Below, piece by piece: positions 17,970 through 27,265 of a DNA stretch of 64,000 nt; positions within the stretch are counted from its first letter, which is position 1; every line of letters begins with the position of its first letter. The DNA lies in assembly GCA_963691775.1 (NCBI GenBank), contig OY829369.1:2294001-2358000 (forward strand), in the 5' to 3' direction. This DNA comes from JAZBPO01 sp963691775. GTDB taxonomy: Bacteria; Pseudomonadota; Gammaproteobacteria; Pseudomonadales; Azotimanducaceae. Under the pieces are notes generated by a model. That model did not search any database. It was not told the origin of the DNA and was given only the letters and a program-made list of their open reading frames with translations. A program made the position numbers and the translations under genes.

Positions 17970-18884
17970 ATGCGCATCGGTATCAACGGGACGGGGCTCG
18001 TGCAGCGGGCATCCGTGGAGGCGATCGTCGAGGACGTACGGCGCGCGCACGCGGATGGCTTCGCGGCCTATTGGCTCGCCGAACATCCCACAGGGGGCCT
18101 CGACGCCCTGACCGTGCTCACCGCTGCAGGCCTGCAGGTGCCCGAGATCGAGTTGGGCACGGCGGTCGTGCCCACCTTCCCTCGCCATCCCATGGCTCTG
18201 GCGGGCCAGGCGCTCACGGCGCGCGCTGCCATCGGCCATCGGGTGACGCTCGGGATCGGCCTGTCGCACGAGGTGATGATGGCGCAGCTCGGCCTCCCCT
18301 TCGAAAAGCCCATCCGCCATCTCAGGGAGTTTCTATCCATTCTCGTCCCGCTCCTCGACGAGGGTCAGGTGCAGTTCGAGGGGCAGAGCCTTTCTTGCAA
18401 GGCAAACGCCTTTTTCGGCTCCGATGGACATTTCCCACTCGTCGTGGCGGCCCTCGGTCCACAGGCACTCCGCGTAGCCGGCAGACTGGCCGACGGCACG
18501 ACGCTCGCGTGGGTAGGCCCGAAAACGATTGCAAACCACATCGTGCCGACCCTTACCGAGAGCGCCTCGGAGGCTGGACGGCCCGCCCCGCGCGTCGTTG
18601 CGACCCTTCCGGTTTGCGTGACGGCGCAACCGGATGCCGTGCGCGCCCGCATTTCCGAGACGCTCTCAATGTATGCGCGCCTGCCCTCCTACGCCGCCAT
18701 GTTCGAACGAGAAGGCGTCACCCAGCCCGGTGAGCTCGCGATCGTGGGTTCTGCCAACGATGTCCGCTCGGGCATCGAACGTGTGGCGGAGGCTGGCGTC
18801 ACCGATTTCGCAGCATCGGTCTTCGCGACGAATCGCGCCGAAGGCGAAGCCTCGCGCGCGCTCCTGGCCGAACTCGTCGCCTGA
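17970..18884 (+). CDS. LLM-class flavin/F420-type oxidoreductase
   Basis: A 304-residue TIM-barrel oxidoreductase of the luciferase-like superfamily, shorter than the one at 6960. It contains MRIGINGTGLVQ, FAAYWLAEHPTGGLDALTVL, the barrel strand HRVTLGIGLSHEVMMAQLGLPF and a late PLVVAALGPQALRVAG. GGAGGGG immediately before ATG 17970 fixes the start; upstream in-frame starts at 17937, 17943 and 17958 are less well placed. The substrate and the choice of FMN or F420 are unknown. It is transcribed divergently from the acyl-CoA dehydrogenase pair. Confidence 0.8.
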   Translation: MRIGINGTGLVQRASVEAIVEDVRRAHADGFAAYWLAEHPTGGLDALTVLTAAGLQVPEIELGTAVVPTFPRHPMALAGQALTARAAIGHRVTLGIGLSHEVMMAQLGLPFEKPIRHLREFLSILVPLLDEGQVQFEGQSLSCKANAFFGSDGHFPLVVAALGPQALRVAGRLADGTTLAWVGPKTIANHIVPTLTESASEAGRPAPRVVATLPVCVTAQPDAVRARISETLSMYARLPSYAAMFEREGVTQPGELAIVGSANDVRSGIERVAEAGVTDFAASVFATNRAEGEASRALLAELVA

Positions 18885-18893
18885 ACTGCGCGC

Positions 18894-19772
18894 TCAGCGA
18901 CAGTGCGCCGACATCCAAGGCTCGACGTGATCGATAAGTGCGAGCCGATGTGCAGAGAAGGCGTGATCCGCATCGAGGGTAATTTCCTCTACCGCCGGCG
19001 CTCCGTTCTCGCGTAGGGCCGACATGAGCGCACGATGATTCGCCTCGTAGTCGACGACCTCATCATGCAGGGCAGACAGCACGAGCATCCGCCGCCCGGA
19101 AAGCGCTTCGAGATGCTCCATGAGATCAAGCTCGTCGCCGTTGTCCCTGACCTCGGCGAACACCGTATAGCCGTCGGCCCAGACCAGAGGAGGCGGACGC
19201 TGCGAGAGCCGGTCCTCCATCAGCGCGAGCAGATCGGCATTGCCCTCGGCCATGCGTACGTAGCCGCCCATGTTCGCGAACGCGAGCGGAACCGCGCAGC
19301 GCAGATCGGGATCACGAGACGCATGCTGTAGCGTGAGAAAGCCGCCCATGCTGTGCCCCACCACCGACACGCGCTCAGGATCGGTGTTCATGGCCGGGTC
19401 CGTACGCATGCGCTGGACCGCTGCAGCCACGTCCTCCACCGCGTTCAGCAGGCTGAAGTGGCCATCGCTGCCCCAGGCACCGCGATAGTGGAAGAACAGG
19501 ACGTTGAAGCCCGCGCGCCGCAGTGCCTGGGCGAGGTCGAGGTTCTTCTCGTTGCCGGGATAGCCGTGCAGCAGTACCACCCCGGGATGAGGACCCGGAC
19601 CGCCGGCGCGATAGATCAGGCCATTCAGGCGATCACCCTCTACTTCCAGCGCGACATAGTCCATGGACGGCGGATGGTCGGGATCGACGGGCCAGGGGTC
19701 CGTTTCGCTCGCGCTGAGCAGCGGCGATGCCAGGGCACTCGCCCAGAGGATCAAGCGGAACGCGCGCTTCAT
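18894..19772 (-). CDS. Exported alpha/beta hydrolase, dienelactone-hydrolase-like
   Basis: A 292-residue serine hydrolase with an N-terminal signal peptide (MKRAFRLILWASALASPLLS). The oxyanion-hole motif VVLLHGYPGNEKN is at about 66-77, the nucleophile elbow G-H-S-M-G-G gives Ser141, and acid and base are likely in SALHDEVVDY and LDADHAFSAHR. AAGGAG precedes ATG 19772. It is probably periplasmic or outer-membrane associated. It converges with the LLM gene with only 9 bp between stops, and diverges from the S9 peptidase gene across about 150 bp. Confidence 0.82.
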   Translation of the reverse strand: MKRAFRLILWASALASPLLSASETDPWPVDPDHPPSMDYVALEVEGDRLNGLIYRAGGPGPHPGVVLLHGYPGNEKNLDLAQALRRAGFNVLFFHYRGAWGSDGHFSLLNAVEDVAAAVQRMRTDPAMNTDPERVSVVGHSMGGFLTLQHASRDPDLRCAVPLAFANMGGYVRMAEGNADLLALMEDRLSQRPPPLVWADGYTVFAEVRDNGDELDLMEHLEALSGRRMLVLSALHDEVVDYEANHRALMSALRENGAPAVEEITLDADHAFSAHRLALIDHVEPWMSAHCR

Positions 19773-19925
19773 GACGTCGATCTCCTTCCCGATTGGCGCC
19801 AGCAGCGTAGAGCACGGCTGGCAAACTGCACAGCTCGCGGCGCCGGTGCCGTGCGCTATCCTCGCTCGCGTTTCACATGTCGACTTCATTCATCGACACA
19901 CACCGTTCAATGCCACGGAGGGCGC

Positions 19926-21947
19926 ATGAAACGCCTGCTTCGATCCGCCGCCCTGCTCGCGATCGCCTCGACGGCGGCCGCCGACGAACCGGCTCCCTCG
20001 CTCCTCGAAACCTTCCTCGACATGTCGATCGTGCGGAACGCCGAGATCTCGCCGCCGGGCACGCACGTCGCATGGAAGGAGTTCCGCAACGACTTCGAGG
20101 AAGACCGACAGATCGAACAGCTCTGGGTCGCCGCCGTAGACGGCGGTGAGCCGATCCAGCTGACTCGCGGGGAGCAGTCCGTAGGCGACTACGAATGGTC
20201 GCCGGACGGCCGCTGGCTGCTGTTCACGCGCGACGGCGCCGTCCACGTGCTGCGCGTCGCAGGCGGCGAAGCCTTCGAACTGGAACTCGAGGGCGCCGAA
20301 GGGGCGCGCAATCTTCGCTTCGCACCGAATGGCCGCGCCCTCTACTTCCTGGCAGGCGCCGAGGACGACGACTGGGCGGAAGCGCGTGAAGAGGCCTACG
20401 GCGACTACACGGTGTTCCGCGAGGAGGGCGACTACGCGCACCTCTGGCGCCAGGCGCTCGATGCGACCATGGAAGCGGACGGCGACGCGGAACCGCTAAC
20501 AGAGGGCGAGGACTTCTCGGTGACTTCCTTCGCGGTCTCGCCCGACGGCGCGCGCATTCTCTTCACCGCCTGGCCTTCGCCGCATCTCTCCGATCTGCTC
20601 GAAAGCCGCGTGTACGCGCTCGACCCCGAAGGCGGCGAGGCTCTCCCCTTCGCCGACGAGCCCGGCATCGAAGGCGATCTCGTCTGGCGCGAGGACGGCG
20701 CCCGCGTCGCCCTCACGGCATCGCCGGGCTTTCCCGACTACGGCGACATCGTCACCTACGCCGCCGACGGTTCGGATCGCCGCGTGTTCGACATGCCGGA
20801 TCACGATGCGAGCCTGGTGCGCTACGACGATGCGGGCCTGCTCTTCCAGGCCGGCGTACGAACGGATTACGGCCGCTATCGCCTCGACACCGAGGACGGC
20901 GCAATCACCGACCTCGACGCGGGCGCCTTCCACATCGGCGCGACCACGTCTGCCGACGGCTCGGTGACGGCGACGATCGGCGCACCGGACGGCGGCCTCG
21001 CCGAAGTGTTCGTGCACGACGCAGGCGGCACCCGCGCGCTCACTGACTTCGGCGCGCAGCTCGGGGGCATGGCGCGTCCCCGACAGACGCTCATGCAGTG
21101 GTCGTCCTTCGACGATCTCGAGATCGAGGGCGTGCTCACCTGGCCCGCGGACTACGAGCCGGGGCGTGCCTATCCGCTGTTCGTACGGACCCACGGCGGC
21201 CCCACGGGCACGGACCGCCCGGGCCTGATGTTCGCGCCGCGAAGCATCTACCCACCGGCAGTGCTCGCAGCTCAAGGGGAGGGCGCCTTTGTCCTGCAAA
21301 CGAACTATCGCGGCAGCGCCAGCTACGGCGATGCGTTCCAGAAAACCAACCTGCGCCAATTGGGCATCGGCCCAGCCCGCGACATCATCGCGGGCGTCGC
21401 GAAGCTGGTCGGTGAAGGCAAGGTGGATCCGACGCGCGTCGGCTGCCTCGGATGGAGTCAGGGCGGTCACATCTCCGCCATGCTCGCGACCTACTCCAAT
21501 CTCTGCACCGCAGCGATCATGGGAGCGGGCATCAGCGATTGGCGCACCTACTACTACAACACCGACATCACGCAATTCACGACCGAGTACTTCGGAGCGA
21601 CGCCCCTAGACGACGACGACGTCTATGCACTCACCTCGCCGGTGACCTACATCGAAAACGCAAGCACGCCGACGCTGATTCAACACGGCGAGCGCGACGC
21701 GCGCGTACCGATTGCGAACGGCTATCAGCTCCGGCAATTGCTACTCGATCGGGGCGTCGCTTCGCGCATGATCGTGTACGCGGGCATGGGCCACGGCCCA
21801 CGCACGCCACGCCATCTGCGCGCGATTACCGAGCATGCCCTTGCCTGGTTCGACACCTATCTCTTCGACGGCGGCAAAGCGGACTTCGTCCGACCGATCG
21901 AGCCGGAGATGGACGGCGAGGAAGACGGTGAAGAAGCGGAGGACTGA
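19926..21947 (+). CDS. S9-family prolyl-oligopeptidase-like peptidase
   Basis: A 673-residue exported serine peptidase. A signal peptide (MKRLLRSAALLAIASTAAA) is followed by a beta-propeller of WD/TolB-like blades, for example YEWSPDGRWLLFTRDG and VTSFAVSPDGARILFTAW. The C-terminal alpha/beta-hydrolase domain has the elbow G-W-S-Q-G-G near residue 510, Asp in G-E-R-D-A-R-V-P near 590 and His in G-M-G-H-G near 620. The family removes dipeptides or acyl-amino acids from oligopeptides. GGAGGG precedes the chosen ATG. The C-terminus is very acidic. A second S9 enzyme lies at 32831-34798. Confidence 0.88.
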   Translation: MKRLLRSAALLAIASTAAADEPAPSLLETFLDMSIVRNAEISPPGTHVAWKEFRNDFEEDRQIEQLWVAAVDGGEPIQLTRGEQSVGDYEWSPDGRWLLFTRDGAVHVLRVAGGEAFELELEGAEGARNLRFAPNGRALYFLAGAEDDDWAEAREEAYGDYTVFREEGDYAHLWRQALDATMEADGDAEPLTEGEDFSVTSFAVSPDGARILFTAWPSPHLSDLLESRVYALDPEGGEALPFADEPGIEGDLVWREDGARVALTASPGFPDYGDIVTYAADGSDRRVFDMPDHDASLVRYDDAGLLFQAGVRTDYGRYRLDTEDGAITDLDAGAFHIGATTSADGSVTATIGAPDGGLAEVFVHDAGGTRALTDFGAQLGGMARPRQTLMQWSSFDDLEIEGVLTWPADYEPGRAYPLFVRTHGGPTGTDRPGLMFAPRSIYPPAVLAAQGEGAFVLQTNYRGSASYGDAFQKTNLRQLGIGPARDIIAGVAKLVGEGKVDPTRVGCLGWSQGGHISAMLATYSNLCTAAIMGAGISDWRTYYYNTDITQFTTEYFGATPLDDDDVYALTSPVTYIENASTPTLIQHGERDARVPIANGYQLRQLLLDRGVASRMIVYAGMGHGPRTPRHLRAITEHALAWFDTYLFDGGKADFVRPIEPEMDGEEDGEEAED

Positions 21948-21973
21948 CCTCCGCCCGGCGAGACTCGATCAGA

Positions 21974-22846
21974 ATGCAGCTGCCCGCGCACAACCGCTAT
22001 CCCTTCAGCGACATCACCACGCGCGCCGACTTCGCCTGGCCCGAGGGTCGGCGCCTCGCGGTCTATCTCGGCCTGAACCTCGAATGCTTCGCCTTCGGGG
22101 AGGGCCTCGGTGCCGAACTCGCACCCGGTGGACCGCAGCCTGACGTTCTGAACTTCGCCTGGCGTGACTACGGCAATCGGGTCGGCGCGCCGCGCATGCG
22201 CGAGATGCTTGACCGCCTCGAAATGCCCGCGACCGTACTGGTGAATTCGGCACTCTACGATGCAGCGCCGGGACTCGCCGAATCCTTTGCCGCGCGCGGG
22301 GACGAGATCGCAGGCCACGGCCGCAGCAACGCCGAACGCCAGGGCACGCTCGAAGAGGCTGACGAGCGCGCGCTCATCGCTGAGGCGACCGCGGAACTCG
22401 CACGCCGCACGGGGACATCACCGAAGGGCTGGCTCGGCCCCTGGATCAGCGAGAGCCAGCACACGCCGGACCTGCTCGCCGAAGCGGGCTATGAGTACCT
22501 GCTCGACTGGTGTCACGACGACCAGCCAATCTGGTTGGAAACGCGCGCCGGACGCATCCTGTCCGTGCCCTATCCGCAGGAACTGAACGATATTCCGCAG
22601 ATCGTAGGCCGACGCCAGGAAGCCGCGGGGTTCGCGGCGATGATCCGGGATGCGTTTGACGTGATGCTGGAGGAGAGCGCTCGACGCCCGCTCGTGATGG
22701 GCATCGCTCTGCACGGCTATCTGATGGGGCAGCCGCACCGCATCGGCCATCTGGAAGCAGCGCTTCGATACATTCAAGAGAACGCGGGCGACGACGTCTG
22801 GTTCACCACCGCCGGTGCAATCAACGCGCACTTCCGCACACTCTGA
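21974..22846 (+). CDS. Polysaccharide deacetylase family protein, PuuE/allantoinase-like
   Basis: A 290-residue metal-dependent NodB-fold protein. The opening YPFSDITTRADFAWPEGRRLAVYLGLNLE and the stretches NFAWRDYGNRVGAPRMREML and GDEIAGHGRSNAERQG resemble the cofactor-independent allantoinase (PuuE) and related amidases rather than chitin deacetylases. There is no signal peptide, so it is probably cytoplasmic. It begins 26 bp after the S9 peptidase and may be co-transcribed. It converges with the diaminopropionate ammonia-lyase gene, which could hint at amino-nitrogen salvage. Confidence 0.78.
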   Translation: MQLPAHNRYPFSDITTRADFAWPEGRRLAVYLGLNLECFAFGEGLGAELAPGGPQPDVLNFAWRDYGNRVGAPRMREMLDRLEMPATVLVNSALYDAAPGLAESFAARGDEIAGHGRSNAERQGTLEEADERALIAEATAELARRTGTSPKGWLGPWISESQHTPDLLAEAGYEYLLDWCHDDQPIWLETRAGRILSVPYPQELNDIPQIVGRRQEAAGFAAMIRDAFDVMLEESARRPLVMGIALHGYLMGQPHRIGHLEAALRYIQENAGDDVWFTTAGAINAHFRTL

Positions 22847-22855
22847 CCGTCCGGC

Positions 22856-24076
22856 TCAGGCGCTCGCCACGGCGTCGGGACGTTGCCCGACAAGCTCAGC
22901 ATAGATGTCGGGATCGGTCGCGCCCTCGCTGCCGATCAGGAGCACGCGGCTATCGGCGCGAAGATCGAGCGCAGCGCGCACCTCCGATCTTTCGACGGCA
23001 GCGAGCAATCCGGCGAGCCCTGCAACGCCCGATTCGCCCGCGACAATCTTCTCAGAGGACGCCTCGGCTCCAGCAAGCATCTGCATGCAAGGGGCGACGA
23101 GCGCTTCGTCGATGGCGAGAAAATAGTCGACGCATTCGCGCAGGATCTCCCAGCTGATCGGCGACACCTCACCGCAGGAAAGGCCGGCCATGAGCGATTC
23201 CTGCGTCACATCGACGGCGCGAATCGCGCCGGCTCGGGCACTCTCGAAAAGGCACGCCGCGAACGCGGGCTCCACCACGATCATGCGCGGGCGCTGCGCG
23301 CCGAAGCGCTGCCAGAGGTGGCCGCAGACCGCGCTCGCGAGTCCGCCGACACCACCCTGTACGAACACGTGCGTCCAGGGCGCAGACTCAACCGCGGCGA
23401 TCTCTTCCATCAACACCGTGTAGCCCGCCACAACAGTACGCGGGAGCTCGACATAGCCCTCGTAGGACGTGTCGGAGACCACGTACCAACCGCTGCGGTT
23501 CGCGTCTCGGTCGATCGCGCGCACCGATTCATCGTAATTGCCGTCGATACGCACGACGCGTGCGCCGAACGCCTCCATCGCCACCTTTCGTCCAGCGCTC
23601 ACTTCGGCGTGGATGTAGATCACGCAGGGGCACCCGAACATCTGCGCACCCCAGGCGACAGAACGCCCGTGATTGCCGTCGGTGGCGGTACACACGGTGA
23701 TCTTCGCGATCTCGTCGGCCAGCGTTCCGGAACGCACTTCCGCCAGCGTGATGTCGCGCCCCAGTCGTATCGTTAGCTCACGCTGAAGCAGGCACGCCAC
23801 CGCATAGGCGCCACCGAGTGCCTTGAAACTCCCGAGGCCGAAGCGACTCGCCTCGTCCTTGTAGGCCACCGCTTCAACGCCGATCGATGTGGCGAGCAGC
23901 TCGAGGGAGCGCAGGGGCGTCGGCGCGTAATCTGGCCAGGTAGATATCTCGGCGTGCGCCGCGGCAACGTCGGCAGGTGAGAGGATTGCGTCGAGCGCGG
24001 CGAGCCAGGGCACGGCGCGCCGCGCCTGCGCGTTGCGCACGTGATGAAGCGGCCACGTTCGAAAACAGGCGTTCAT
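22856..24076 (-). CDS. PLP-dependent 2,3-diaminopropionate ammonia-lyase
   Basis: A 406-residue fold-type II PLP enzyme that should convert 2,3-diaminopropionate to pyruvate and two ammonia. The PLP lysine is K85 in GLGSFKALGGAYA. The TATDGNHGRSVAWGAQMFGC segment and the glycine-rich phosphate loop FVQGGVGGLA are diagnostic, and PISWEILRECVDYFLAID matches the DpaL/YgeX subgroup. The length is normal for the family. Its ATG and the stop of the DUF2238 gene meet at 24076, so the two may be expressed together. Confidence 0.85.
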   Translation of the reverse strand: MNACFRTWPLHHVRNAQARRAVPWLAALDAILSPADVAAAHAEISTWPDYAPTPLRSLELLATSIGVEAVAYKDEASRFGLGSFKALGGAYAVACLLQRELTIRLGRDITLAEVRSGTLADEIAKITVCTATDGNHGRSVAWGAQMFGCPCVIYIHAEVSAGRKVAMEAFGARVVRIDGNYDESVRAIDRDANRSGWYVVSDTSYEGYVELPRTVVAGYTVLMEEIAAVESAPWTHVFVQGGVGGLASAVCGHLWQRFGAQRPRMIVVEPAFAACLFESARAGAIRAVDVTQESLMAGLSCGEVSPISWEILRECVDYFLAIDEALVAPCMQMLAGAEASSEKIVAGESGVAGLAGLLAAVERSEVRAALDLRADSRVLLIGSEGATDPDIYAELVGQRPDAVASA

Positions 24077-24701
24077 CAGTTGCGCGAGTCCGTAAGTGCG
24101 CGGTCATGCATGCCGTTGAGCGTGAGCAGGGCCGTCATGGCACCGATGAGGCACATGAACATGTCGGTCTTCGTGTCCCCGAGATCGCCCTCCGTGCCGA
24201 GGAATGCGTCCGCCGCCTCAACCGCCGCGACCGCCACGCCCCATTCGGGCAGTTCATAGCTCAAGCTTACCGCAAGGCAGAAGCTGATCACGATCGCCAC
24301 CAGCCAGCCCGGGCGTTCGAGCGGAGTGCATCGAAGCAGCAGCTCGCGCGCGACCATGGCCGGAACGAAGCCATGGAAAAACGGCCGACGCGATCGTACT
24401 GATTGCGCGAAAGGTCCGCAGCATCACGAAACCAGTCGACCGCTGGCACCTTCGCGCTGGTGTAGTGCCCTCCGATCATCCGTACCCACGGACACAGCAG
24501 GACGAGCGGGTAGACAACGGGCGTGGGCGGAAAATGCATCCGCGTGACGGCGAGCACGGCGGCCGCGACGAGCGCCGACGCGACCTCCAACCAGCAGGTG
24601 AAGCGAGCGAAGGGCACAATCGCGGACCATGCGAACACCATCGCGAAGCCGACGCTCCAGAGCGTGATGCTGCGACGGCAAGGGGACCCAACCGTCGTCA
24701 C
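24076..24701 (-). pseudogene. DUF2238 (YjdF-like) membrane protein gene broken by a frameshift
   Basis: Two overlapping minus-strand frames encode consecutive parts of one integral membrane protein. The upstream part from GTG 24701 reads FAMVFAWSAIVPFARFTC and ends with YTSAKVPAVDWFRD and NQYDRVGRF. The downstream part reads VARELLLRCTPLERPGWLVA, ADAFLGTEGDLGDTKTDMFM and HDRALTDSRN, the usual DUF2238 end. They join at the A5 run 24377-24381 (T5 on the coding strand). One more base there would give GRFFHGFVPAM and a protein of 209 residues, the normal family length. It may be a real mutation or a homopolymer sequencing error. The function is unknown. Confidence 0.8.
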
Positions 24702-24714
24702 GTCGAGCCCGCCT

Positions 24715-25446
24715 TCAGCGCTCGTCGCCTTCGAGGTCGACGCTGCCAAGGAACAGGGCGTCCACGAAACGGTCGTCATGGATCGCCGGCAGGAACACGG
24801 CGTCCTCGAGGTAATCGCGCAGTTCGGACTCACAGATATCGCGGGCGTTGTCGTCGGCGATCGTGAGTTCCCCCGGGGAACCGTTGGCGGCGATCTCCAC
24901 CGTGTAGGCGAAGGTCAGTTCCCGGCTCGTTCGACACTTCGGCTGGCTCACGCCTGTGAAGACCTGCTGCGGTGCGATGTAGTCGACGCCGTAGCGAGAC
25001 GTGTCGAGCACATGATTGGCGACGACCTTCATGAGCGGCCGCGCGATCGGGTTGTCGGGCTGCGGCGCGACCATGACGGAGAAGGGGAAGCGACGCAGCG
25101 GGACGGCCGTGCCGTCAATTTCCGCGGGTTGCAAACGGAGTCCGTCCGCTGCGGCACCGATCGCGAGGCCAAGCTTTTCGGAGTACTCGCGACCTTCACG
25201 GTTCGGATTGCAGCCGACGCCGGCGATCGCTCCGTCCTCGCGCACGAGGCCAAAGCAGCGCACGAACATCAGCTTGCGCGGGAAGGGCGTCGGAATCTCC
25301 AGACGCTCGGCGAACACCTCCGCGGCCGTTCCCCAGTCCGCGGGCGAAACGGATCTCCGGTCCTCCGCGCCCTGCGCGATCGGAAACAGCGCGGACAGGA
25401 GCAGGCCGGCGATAGGCAAGCGGGCGAGTGTCGAGGGCAGAGTCAT
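24715..25446 (-). CDS. Exported protein of unknown function
   Basis: A 243-residue protein with a signal peptide (MTLPSTLARLPIAGLLLSALFPIAQG) and no membrane segment after it. It has three cysteines that could form disulfides. I do not recognise a family with confidence. The C-terminal part, TVEIAANGSPGELTIADDNA followed by LEDAVFLPAIHDDRFVDALF, is weakly like the TonB C-terminal fold, where a value and its upper bound strands alternate, but this is only an impression. It precedes the DUF2238 gene by 13 bp, so they probably share a transcript. Confidence 0.65.
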   Translation of the reverse strand: MTLPSTLARLPIAGLLLSALFPIAQGAEDRRSVSPADWGTAAEVFAERLEIPTPFPRKLMFVRCFGLVREDGAIAGVGCNPNREGREYSEKLGLAIGAAADGLRLQPAEIDGTAVPLRRFPFSVMVAPQPDNPIARPLMKVVANHVLDTSRYGVDYIAPQQVFTGVSQPKCRTSRELTFAYTVEIAANGSPGELTIADDNARDICESELRDYLEDAVFLPAIHDDRFVDALFLGSVDLEGDER

Positions 25447-25562
25447 CGGACGCGTCTTCGGTAAGGGAAAGCGGAATTATCGTGGCTCGGCGCGCGCTGT
25501 CCATGCGCAAGGCGATCCTCGCCGTAGCGCTCGCCGCAGCGCTCGCCACGACCAAGGCACGA

Positions 25563-26096
25563 TCAGGCGACGTCGGCGGCCTCGGACGCACCGGCGGGCC
25601 GCTCCCGATCGAAGATGTTCAGCTCGATGACGAAAAAGCACAGGATCCAGAGGCCTGCGTCGTAGCCATCAAGCCAGCTGCCCGCGCGCGTCCAGAGCAG
25701 GACATACACGAAGAGCGCAGCATAGAGCGCAGCCTTCACGCCGTTACGCGCCCACCAGGACGCGCGGCCGTAGCGGTGCGGCACCCAGAGGTCGAACTCC
25801 AGCACGACCGTGACCGCGATCCACGTCCACGCATTCCACATGTCGACGTCGCCGTACTCGGCGCGGAAGGCAGCGCCGGAATACTCCAACGCGCTGTCGA
25901 CGATCACGACGTACGCGAGCGCTCTCCCGACACGAAGCCGCGCCCGGGCGCGCCCGACGAGCGTACCTTCGCGCAGGTGGTGCGTTTCCCATTCGAGCAG
26001 CAGAAGCAGCAACAGCCACGCGAGGCTGTCCACGGCCTCGACCAGCGTCTGTCCGACGAGGAACAAAATGACGTTGAGACTCAGCAGTCCGTACAC
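25563..26096 (-). CDS. Polytopic membrane protein of unknown function, start uncertain
   Basis: A protein of at least 177 residues with about five hydrophobic segments (LSLNVILFLVGQTLVEAV, LAWLLLLLLLEWETHHL, WTWIAVTVVLEFDLWVP, KAALYAALFVYVLLWT, AGLWILCFFVIELNIF). The listed start is GTG 26096, but the frame stays open and protein-like upstream (LLAHAFPVFKW) to a TAA at 26184-26186 with no ATG, GTG or TTG. A CTG start at 26147 behind GGAG, or a lost start, is possible. No family function is known to me. It is divergent from the GDPD gene. Confidence 0.65.
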   Translation of the reverse strand: MYGLLSLNVILFLVGQTLVEAVDSLAWLLLLLLLEWETHHLREGTLVGRARARLRVGRALAYVVIVDSALEYSGAAFRAEYGDVDMWNAWTWIAVTVVLEFDLWVPHRYGRASWWARNGVKAALYAALFVYVLLWTRAGSWLDGYDAGLWILCFFVIELNIFDRERPAGASEAADVA

Positions 26097-26274
26097 GCCC
26101 CATTTGAAGACTGGGAATGCGTGGGCCAGGAGATCCGTGCGCGTCAGAGCAGCATGCTCCGGGTTCGAGGACGGCGCGCAAGCTTAGCCGCAATCGCGTG
26201 CCGTTCGTCATGCAGGAACACGTATCGATCCGCTAGATTGCCGAACCAACGCATCGTCCCGCCGGAGCCGCATT

Positions 26275-27243
26275 GTGTCCCCAACTCTAGCCTTGCTACG
26301 GGGCGGCATGCTGGCCGCCTCGATTCTCCTGCTGGCCGCCTGCGCGGAATCACGGAACGCTGGATCGAGCGGTGCCCCGAGCCCCACGACCGAGCCGCCG
26401 ACGCCAACGACAAGCGCTGCGCCGCTCGGCGGCGGCGCCGGCGTGCCCGCTTTGCTCGACTGCGCACGCACCAACGGAGTGACGCTCCTTTCCGCACACC
26501 GCGGCGGGCCGGGGCCAGGGCTTCCGGAGAACTCGCTCGCCGCCATGGAAGCCTCCATCGAAGCAGGCGCCTTGTTTCTCGAGATCGACGTCGCGGCAAC
26601 CGCGGATGGCGCACTCGTGCTTCTGCACGACCGGACGCTGGATAGAACGACCACCGGTTCCGGTGCCGTGGCGGAAGCGACGCTCGCCGAGGTCCGCGCG
26701 CTCGATCTTCTTGATGCAGACGGCTCGGTAATCGACGCCCCGCCGCCAACTCTGGGCGAAGCGTTCGACCTCGCGCGCGGGCGCGCCGTGCTGCAATTGG
26801 ATGTAAAGGGCGTGCCTGCCGATGCGCTCGTGGCGGCCATTCACGATGCCGGTGCGATCGACGAAGTACTCGTGATCACCTACACGACCGAGGCCGCGAT
26901 CCGGCTCGCGACCCTCGAACCCGATCTGATGCTCTCCGTCGGCCTCGATTCTGTAGACGCCCTCGTCGAAATCGATGCCGCCGGCGTGCGGTTGGAGCGC
27001 ATCGTCGCCTGGCTCGGCCTTGGCGCAGGGAAGCCGGCGCTGGATAGAGCGTTCGCAGCTAGAGGCGTCGAGACGAGCTATGCGGACTTCCGGGCTGAGC
27101 GCGAAGGCGACTGGGACTACGCCGCACACGCTGCCGCAGGGGCCGAGGTGTTGTCCGTGGACGACGTGCTACGGGCAGCGGCCGCGCTCGACGCGCGCGC
27201 CCGACTCGAGGCGCTGCGCGCGAGCTGCGCTGCGGCGGGCTGA
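26275..27243 (+). CDS. Glycerophosphodiester phosphodiesterase lipoprotein
   Basis: A 322-residue lipoprotein hydrolysing glycerophosphodiesters to glycerol-3-phosphate and an alcohol. From GTG 26275 (GGAG at 26264-26267) the signal peptide ends in the lipobox L-A-A-C at about residues 20-23, followed by a Pro/Thr/Ser linker. The GDPD barrel opens with SAHRGGPGPGLPENSLAA (catalytic H and the Arg-Gly), continues with LEIDVAATADGALVLLHDRTLDR holding the metal-binding E, D and H, then LQLDVKG. The C-terminal half is more diverged, but the barrel length is normal. It is a single gene convergent with the hydroquinone reductase. Confidence 0.87.
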   Translation: MSPTLALLRGGMLAASILLLAACAESRNAGSSGAPSPTTEPPTPTTSAAPLGGGAGVPALLDCARTNGVTLLSAHRGGPGPGLPENSLAAMEASIEAGALFLEIDVAATADGALVLLHDRTLDRTTTGSGAVAEATLAEVRALDLLDADGSVIDAPPPTLGEAFDLARGRAVLQLDVKGVPADALVAAIHDAGAIDEVLVITYTTEAAIRLATLEPDLMLSVGLDSVDALVEIDAAGVRLERIVAWLGLGAGKPALDRAFAARGVETSYADFRAEREGDWDYAAHAAAGAEVLSVDDVLRAAAALDARARLEALRASCAAAG

Positions 27244-27265
27244 GGCGGGCTGAGGCGGGCCTCAG
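27234..27265. terminator. Tandem 10-mer and hairpin between convergent genes
   Basis: GGCGGGCTGA is duplicated at 27234-27243 and 27244-27253, the first copy holding the GDPD stop codon. Within the second copy CTGAGG (27250-27255) pairs with CCTCAG (27260-27265) around CGGG. The hairpin overlaps the last bases of the opposing gene. It may serve as a bidirectional terminator but has no T-tract. Confidence 0.4.

Noticed and set aside
20496..21575. 359-codon antisense frame in the S9 peptidase
   Set aside because: The plus frame contains the propeller and catalytic triad; the other is a GC-bias artefact.
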